NCBI GenBank assembly: GCA_041628615.1
Contig: JBFKOW010000137.1
Span: 1-9,275 of the forward strand
Source of the DNA: JAMWZF01 sp041628615
GTDB taxonomy: Bacteria; Pseudomonadota; Alphaproteobacteria; Rhodobacterales; Rhodobacteraceae
Direction: 5' to 3'
Length of the DNA stretch: 9,275 nucleotides
The notes under the pieces are model-generated. The model had not been told where the DNA came from and did no database searches. It was given only the letters and a program-made list of their open reading frames with translations. Positions 5,143-9,275 of this stretch are shown piece by piece (position 1 is the stretch's first letter; the number at the start of each line of letters is the position of its first letter). Made by a program: the position numbers and the translations under genes.

Positions 5143-6576
5143 GTGGCCAGATCAACGAGACCGTCGAGCCGGAAGTCGCCGGGAAAGGTTCAGAAGCCGT
5201 CGGAGACACCCGAAGCCGTCGAGGCGGATCGGGCTGCCGAACCAGCGGAAGCGGAAGGCCGCGACGAAGCCCGGTCCGTCCCGCCCGCTGTCCCGGAACC
5301 GGAAACGGCCGCCGAGACCCCCGCCGAGAAAGGCGGGCCGGACGACTCCGACGCGGCGGCGGCCGCCCCGGCGGATCCCCCGGCCGCCGCGCCTTCCGAG
5401 ACCGGCGACGCGGTTGCAGAAGCTCCGGCGGAACCGGTGGAGGCCGGGACCGGTGAGGCCACCGAGGCCGCGCGGGAGCCGGCCAAGGAGGAGACAACCA
5501 CGAAACCCGTCTCCGAAACGGTGCGGGAACGGGTCGTGATCCAGAAGCAGGGGGGCGGTTTCCTGCCTCTCGCGATCGGCGGCCTGGCCGCCGGATTCAT
5601 CGGCTACGGCGCGGCGTGGTACCAGGGTCAGAACCGGCCCGCGCCCGACACCGGCCTCGCCGATCGGGTCGGCGCGTTGGAGGGCCTTGCCGGTGACCTG
5701 GAGGCCGGGCTCGACCGCCTGTCCGAAGGCCCCGACCTGTCCGGTATCGAGGCCCGGATCGCCGAAACGGCGGGCGGACTGGCCCAGGTGACCGATCGTC
5801 TCGACGCGATCCAGGCGCAGATGACCGGCACCGTGTCCGCGCTGTCGGACCGGATCGACGAGTTCGATGCCCGAGTCACCGACCTCGAGCAGCGGCCAAG
5901 CGACGACGGCACCCTCGCCGAGGAAGCCATCGCCGCCTACGAACGCGAGGTGTCCGCGCTGCGGGACGAGATGCAGGCCCAGACCGACCGATTCGCCGCG
6001 ATGAGCGCCGATGCCGAGGCGCAGCTGCAGGTGGCGCGCGACGAGATCCTCGCCGCGGAGGCGGCCGCCGAAGAAACCGCCCGCGCCGCCGAGGCCCGCG
6101 CCGCTCTGGGCCGGGTGCAGGCCGCGGTGGACACCGGCCAACCCTTCACCGCCGCCCTGGCCGACCTCCGGTCGGTCAGCGACGCGGATATCCCGGCGGT
6201 CCTCGCGGCCGCGGCGGAAGACGGGATTCCCACCACCCGCGACCTGCAGGACAGTTTTGCGGCGACGGCTCGCGCCGCGCTGGCCACGGCCCGCGACGAG
6301 GGGCTGAGCGAGGACGGCGGCGGCGTCGGCGGCTTCCTGCGCTCGACATTCAACGTCCGGTCGGTGGCGCCGCGGGAAGGCGCAAGCCCCGACGCCGTGC
6401 TGTCGCGGATCGACGCCGCCGTGTCGGACGGCCGGATCACCGACGCGCTCGCGGAGGCCGAAACCCTGCCCGAGGTGGTGCGCGGGGCGATGTCGGACTG
6501 GCTCGGGGCGGCGCAGAGCCGTGCCGACGCGCAGTCCGCTCTCGAAGTCCTGTCCCAGGCCATCAACGAAAGCTGA
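5143..6576 (+). CDS. alphaproteobacterial Mic60/mitofilin-like inner-membrane protein
   Basis: Bacterial relative of mitochondrial Mic60, the MICOS protein that bends inner membranes at crista junctions; in alphaproteobacteria it is linked with intracytoplasmic membrane formation. From GTG 5143 it has 477 residues: a basic start rich in Arg/Ser/Lys (1-20), a long acidic Pro/Ala/Glu-rich disordered stretch (20-125), one membrane span FLPLAIGGLAAGFIGYGAAWY (140-160), a heptad-rich coiled coil (about 170-320) in the periplasm, and a C-terminal domain beginning ALGRVQAAVDTGQPF with SDADIPAVLAAAAEDG, the mitofilin-signature region. The GTG is preferred because GGAG and AGGGG (5129-5138) precede it; ATG 5125 lies too near the weak AGGG. 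Placement between hemD and hemY is the known alphaproteobacterial neighbourhood. Its TGA is 10 bp before hemY. Confidence 0.9.
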   Translation: MARSTRPSSRKSPGKVQKPSETPEAVEADRAAEPAEAEGRDEARSVPPAVPEPETAAETPAEKGGPDDSDAAAAAPADPPAAAPSETGDAVAEAPAEPVEAGTGEATEAAREPAKEETTTKPVSETVRERVVIQKQGGGFLPLAIGGLAAGFIGYGAAWYQGQNRPAPDTGLADRVGALEGLAGDLEAGLDRLSEGPDLSGIEARIAETAGGLAQVTDRLDAIQAQMTGTVSALSDRIDEFDARVTDLEQRPSDDGTLAEEAIAAYEREVSALRDEMQAQTDRFAAMSADAEAQLQVARDEILAAEAAAEETARAAEARAALGRVQAAVDTGQPFTAALADLRSVSDADIPAVLAAAAEDGIPTTRDLQDSFAATARAALATARDEGLSEDGGGVGGFLRSTFNVRSVAPREGASPDAVLSRIDAAVSDGRITDALAEAETLPEVVRGAMSDWLGAAQSRADAQSALEVLSQAINES

Positions 6577-6586
6577 GGATCCCTAC

Positions 6587-8047
6587 ATGCTCTGGTCGCT
6601 CGTGAAAATCCTCGCCTTCGTTGCCGCGGTCACCGCGCTGACCTATGCCGGCGTGCTGCTGATGGAAACCGACGGGGGGGCCATCGTCGAGGTCGCCGGG
6701 ATCGAGTTCCAGCTTTCAGCGCTGCAACTCGTGCTCGCTTTCGTCGCGCTGGTGGTGCTGGTCTGGTTCGGCCTGAAGCTGCTCGGCTTCCTGGTCGCGA
6801 CGTTCAAGTTCCTGAACGGCGACGAGACCGCGATTTCCCGCTACCTCGACCGCAACCGCGAACGCCGCGGCTTCGACGCGCTTGCCGACGGCATGATGGC
6901 GCTGGCATCGGGGGAGGGGCAGCTTGCGCTGACCAAGGCGACGCGCGCGGAAAAGCTCCTGGACCGGCCGGAACTGACCAACATCCTGACCGCGCAGGCG
7001 GCGGAACTGGCGGGCGACCGGCGGAAAGCGGAAGAGACCTACCGGGCGCTTCTGGCGGATGACCGGACGCGGTTCGTCGGCATTCGTGGACTGATGCGCC
7101 AGAAACTGGAGGCCGGCGACACCGAGACCGCGCTGCGGCTGGCCGAGAAAGCCTTTGCCCTCAAGCCCCGCCACGATGACACCGGCAACGTCCTGCTCCG
7201 GCTGCAGGCCGAGAAGGAGGACTGGAAGGGCGCCCGCGAGACGCTCAACGCCAAGCTGCGCCACGGGACCATGCCGCGCGACCTGCACCGCCGCCGCGAC
7301 GCGGTGCTGGCCCTGTCCGAGGCCAAGGACGTGATGGCCGACGACATGCCGATCGAGGCCCGCGAGGCCGCGATCACCGCAAACCGCCAGTCTCCCGACC
7401 TGATCCCCGCTGCGGTCTTGGCGGCGCGGGCCTACATCGCCCAGAACCAGAACCGTTATGCCGCCCGGGTGATCCGCAAGGCGTGGGAGGCCCAGCCCCA
7501 TCCCGATCTGGCCGCGGCCTTCGCCGCGATCGCCCCGGACGAGACCCCGCAGGCGCGGCTCACCCGGTTCCGGTCGCTCACCCGGCTGAAGCCCGACCAT
7601 CCCGAGACGCGGATGCTGCTGGCCGAACTCAGCATCGCGGCCGAGGACTTCCCCGCCGCGCGCCGCGCCCTCGGCGATCTCGCCCAGGCGGCGCCCACCG
7701 CCCGGGTGATGACCCTCATGGCCGCCATCGAGCGGGGCGAAGGCGCCAAGGACGCGGTGGTCCGCGGCTGGCTGGCCAAGGCCCTCACCGCCCCGAGGGG
7801 GCCGAAATGGGTCTGCGACAACTGCCATACGGTGCACGCCGAATGGCAACCCGTTTGCAGCAACTGCAAGGGCCTCGACACCCTGTCGTGGAAGGAGCCG
7901 CCGGAGGGCGAGGTCGAACTCCCCGCCGCGACGGCGATGCTGCCGCTCATCGTCGGCCAGATCGAGTCCCGCCCCGACGCCGCCGACGCCGCCCCCGCGT
8001 CCGAGCCGGAAGAGGCCGGGAAACCGGAAACCGCGCCGGCAAAATAG
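6587..8047 (+). CDS. hemY: HemY-type membrane-anchored TPR protein with C-terminal zinc ribbon
   Basis: Inner-membrane protein of the HemY family found next to hemD; it is not the protoporphyrinogen oxidase that shares the name in Bacillus. The 486 residues begin with two membrane spans (about 5-25 and 45-70), then GDETAISRYLDRNRERRGFDAL and a long helical TPR array through about residue 400 (e.g. AEETYRALL, ETALRLAEKAFALKP, EDFPAARRALGDL). A ribbon follows with Cys410, 413, 424 and 427 (CX2C-X10-CX2C) in WVCDNCH...EWQPVCSNC, then a Pro/Ala/Glu-rich tail. TPRs suggest a scaffold for haem enzymes, but its molecular role is unproven. The start is fixed by ATG 6587 with GAGGA overlapping the mic60 stop 7 nt upstream; a longer in-frame start is only a shadow of mic60. 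Cotranscription with mic60 is very likely. Confidence 0.93.
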   Translation: MLWSLVKILAFVAAVTALTYAGVLLMETDGGAIVEVAGIEFQLSALQLVLAFVALVVLVWFGLKLLGFLVATFKFLNGDETAISRYLDRNRERRGFDALADGMMALASGEGQLALTKATRAEKLLDRPELTNILTAQAAELAGDRRKAEETYRALLADDRTRFVGIRGLMRQKLEAGDTETALRLAEKAFALKPRHDDTGNVLLRLQAEKEDWKGARETLNAKLRHGTMPRDLHRRRDAVLALSEAKDVMADDMPIEAREAAITANRQSPDLIPAAVLAARAYIAQNQNRYAARVIRKAWEAQPHPDLAAAFAAIAPDETPQARLTRFRSLTRLKPDHPETRMLLAELSIAAEDFPAARRALGDLAQAAPTARVMTLMAAIERGEGAKDAVVRGWLAKALTAPRGPKWVCDNCHTVHAEWQPVCSNCKGLDTLSWKEPPEGEVELPAATAMLPLIVGQIESRPDAADAAPASEPEEAGKPETAPAK

Positions 8048-8070
8048 ACCTTTTCCGGCGCTGGCGCGGG

Positions 8071-8076
8071 TGCTAT
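8071..8076 (+). promoter_or_regulatory. possible -10 box for the tRNA-Thr gene
   Basis: TGCTAT, 12 bases before the first base of the tRNA, is placed as a -10 element would be. The upstream TAGACC (8045-8050) is a weak and too distant -35 candidate (20 bp). Read-through from hemY is an alternative source of transcription, since no terminator is visible between them. Confidence 0.3.
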
Positions 8077-8088
8077 CCCCCCGCCGGG

Positions 8089-8164
8089 GCCGCTGTAGCT
8101 CAGCTGGTAGAGCACGTCATTCGTAATGATGGGGTCGGGGGTTCGAGTCCCTTCAGCGGCACCA
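8089..8164 (+). tRNA. tRNA-Thr (anticodon CGT)
   Basis: A complete 76-nt cloverleaf. The acceptor stem GCCGCTG (8089-8095) pairs perfectly with CAGCGGC (8154-8160), followed by discriminator A and an encoded CCA (8162-8164). The D-stem is GCTC/GAGC; the anticodon stem CGTCA/TGATG encloses loop TTCGTAA with anticodon CGT at 8122-8124, reading ACG (Thr); the variable loop is GGGTC; the T-arm is GGGGG-TTCGAGT-CCCTT, with two G-U pairs at its outer end. A37 next to the anticodon is the site of t6A, the modification completed by TsaD, encoded about 4 kb away. No integrated element is visible at its 3' end. Confidence 0.97.
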
Positions 8165-8277
8165 CCGTCTTCCCGACATGGCACGGCGTCGTCGTCATTC
8201 GTTACGGGTGACGCGATCTTCTGGGCGATGCGGGAAAGCCGCGCCGGCCGGGCATCGGGCCTCACGTGTCGGCCGGA

Positions 8278-9275
8278 TCAGTCCAGCGGCAGGGACAACT
8301 GCCGGTCCGCCGGCGGCCGGCCGTTCCGCTGTCCGCGGTTCGGAATGCCGCTGCGCCGGCTGCCGTGCCTGTCCTGGATTGCACTCGCCGTGTCCCGGTA
8401 GCCCGGCCCGTTGCGGACGGACCAGACCCTGGTGCGCGCCGCGCGGGCGGCGGAGAGGTGGTCGACGATCGGATGCGGATAGGCCCGGCCCAGCACCGCC
8501 CCGGCGTTCGGCGCTTTCCAGGGCTCCTGCAGGAACCGGTCCCCGATCGCGGCCAGTTCCGGCACCCAGTGCCGGGTGAAGGCTCCGGTCGAGTCCTGGT
8601 CCAGACCCTGTTTCACCGGATTGTAGATCCGGATCGTGTTGATCCCCGTCGTGCCCGACTGCATCTGCACCTGCGGCCAGTGGATTCCCGGCTCGTAGTC
8701 GGTGAACAGCCGCGCGAGCGCTAGTCCGCTGTCCCGCCACGGCAGCCAGAGATGGTAGCTCGCCACCGCCATCACCATTGCCCGCATCCGGAAGTTGAGC
8801 CAGCCGGTGGCGGCGAGGCAGCGCATGCAGGCGTCCACGAACGGCAGCCCGGTCTCGCCCGACGCCCAGGCGGCGAGCTTCCCGGCATCGGGTTCGGCCG
8901 GGCGCAACCCGTCATAGGCCGGATGCAGGTTCTCGGATTCGAGCCGCGGATCGTCCTCCAGTTTCTGGATGAAGTGACAATGCCAGTGCAGCCGCCCCTG
9001 GAACGAGGACAGCGCTCCGATCCAGCCCGGCGCCGGGCGCCCCCCGGACCGGCGCAGGTCGGCCAGCCGTGCCCGCGCCGCCTGTGCCGCCTCGCGCATC
9101 GACAGGCTGCCCCAGGCGAGGTGCGGCGACAGACGGGAACAGGCCGTCGCGCCGTCGAGCGGCGAGGACATCGCCCGCCGGTAGGTCTGTCCGCGCACCG
9201 TTAGGAAGCTGTCGAGGCGTTCGAGGGCCGCCGCGCGGCCGCCCTTCTGCCGTTCCGGGCAGGGGTCGGGCGCCA
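8278..9275 (-). CDS. photolyase/cryptochrome family protein, C-terminal part (5' truncated)
   Basis: A flavoprotein of the DNA photolyase/cryptochrome family, expected to repair UV pyrimidine dimers with blue light. The frame is open to the right edge, so the N-terminal antenna domain is missing; 331 residues are visible of about 500. Seen: CPERQKGGRAAALERLDSFL, the FAD-domain entry SRLSPHLAWGSLS, SFQGRLHWHCHFIQKLED, TGLPFVDACMRCLAATGWLNFRMRAMVMA, and DYEPGIHWPQVQ, followed by TIRIYNPVKQG and GAFTRHWVPEL, in the same order as in E. coli PhrA (AGxTGxPxVDAxMRxL...RIFNPxxQ...FIRQWLPEL). Compared by eye with that enzyme, the FAD-N5 Asn is His and the FAD-proximal Trp is Val. A basic, Arg/Gly-rich tail ends in QLSLPLD, resembling a sliding-clamp-binding peptide. 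It is convergent with the tRNA gene across 113 bp that hold no convincing terminator. Whether it is a repair enzyme or a sensory cryptochrome cannot be settled here. Confidence 0.92.
   Translation of the reverse strand, partial: APDPCPERQKGGRAAALERLDSFLTVRGQTYRRAMSSPLDGATACSRLSPHLAWGSLSMREAAQAARARLADLRRSGGRPAPGWIGALSSFQGRLHWHCHFIQKLEDDPRLESENLHPAYDGLRPAEPDAGKLAAWASGETGLPFVDACMRCLAATGWLNFRMRAMVMAVASYHLWLPWRDSGLALARLFTDYEPGIHWPQVQMQSGTTGINTIRIYNPVKQGLDQDSTGAFTRHWVPELAAIGDRFLQEPWKAPNAGAVLGRAYPHPIVDHLSAARAARTRVWSVRNGPGYRDTASAIQDRHGSRRSGIPNRGQRNGRPPADRQLSLPLD

Noticed and set aside
5152..6141. 329-codon open frame antisense to mic60
   Set aside because: Gly/Arg-rich with no recognisable motif, opposite a gene with clear Mic60 layout; expected in GC-rich DNA where stop codons are rare.
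6716..7849. 377-codon open frame antisense to hemY
   Set aside because: Low-complexity Gly/Arg/Val composition and no motif; hemY on the other strand has clear membrane spans, TPRs and a Cys ribbon.
8165..8277. Integration site or terminator between tRNA-Thr and the photolyase gene
   Set aside because: No integrase, no direct repeat of the tRNA 3' end and no strong hairpin with a T-run; only a 6-bp stem with a long loop (CGATGC/GCATCG).
1..9275. CRISPR arrays, insertion sequences, prophage genes or toxin-antitoxin pairs
   Set aside because: No regularly spaced repeats, transposase or phage motifs were seen on either strand. Nearly every interval is covered by recognisable core genes.

Overview
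The window is GC-rich, densely packed chromosomal DNA that looks like an alphaproteobacterium of the order Rhodobacterales. The pointers are gene content and order: a hemD / alpha-Mic60 (mitofilin) / hemY cluster divergent from tsaD-gpsA-EVE, together with DUF2853, DUF1761 and a photolyase whose closest remembered relatives are rhodobacterial. This is judged from recalled family features, not from a database search. There is no sign of a prophage, transposon, CRISPR array or toxin-antitoxin module. Most of it is core genome.

Layout. (1) 3-518 (+): 3' end of ahcY, S-adenosylhomocysteine hydrolase. (2) 519-739: intergenic, with two hairpins. (3) 740-1081 (+): a 113-aa DUF2853 protein with strong codon bias. 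(4) 1082-1332: convergent spacer with a bidirectional terminator and a second perfect hairpin. (5) 1333-1728 (-): DUF1761 membrane protein. A 14-bp perfect hairpin separates it from the next operon. (6) 4246 down to 1811 (-): the compact operon tsaD - gpsA - EVE-domain gene, with an ATGA overlap at the first junction and 1 base between genes at the second. (7) 4327-8047 (+): hemD, with an apparently non-standard CTG start, then mic60, which seems to have its own promoter, and hemY 10 nt further on. (8) 8089-8164 (+): tRNA-Thr(CGT). (9) 8278-9275 (-): C-terminal two thirds of a photolyase/cryptochrome-family protein that runs off the right edge.

How the genes work together. HemD makes uroporphyrinogen III, the last step shared by haem, sirohaem, cobalamin and bacteriochlorophyll. 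Mic60 shapes inner-membrane folds, and HemY is a membrane-anchored TPR protein, so the + strand cluster links tetrapyrrole synthesis to membrane organisation. TsaD completes the t6A37 modification of ANN-decoding tRNAs; the nearby tRNA-Thr(CGT) is by decoding rule one of its substrates. GpsA makes sn-glycerol-3-phosphate for phospholipids.

No wholly new system is evident. The points most worth a second look are: a C-terminal QLSLPLD sequence on the photolyase that matches sliding-clamp-binding motifs; loss of the FAD-proximal Asn and Trp in the same protein; an in-frame A-AAA-AAG slippery heptamer at the end of tsaD, where a -1 shift would give a TsaD-GpsA fusion; the hemD start; and a LapB-like metal ribbon on HemY.
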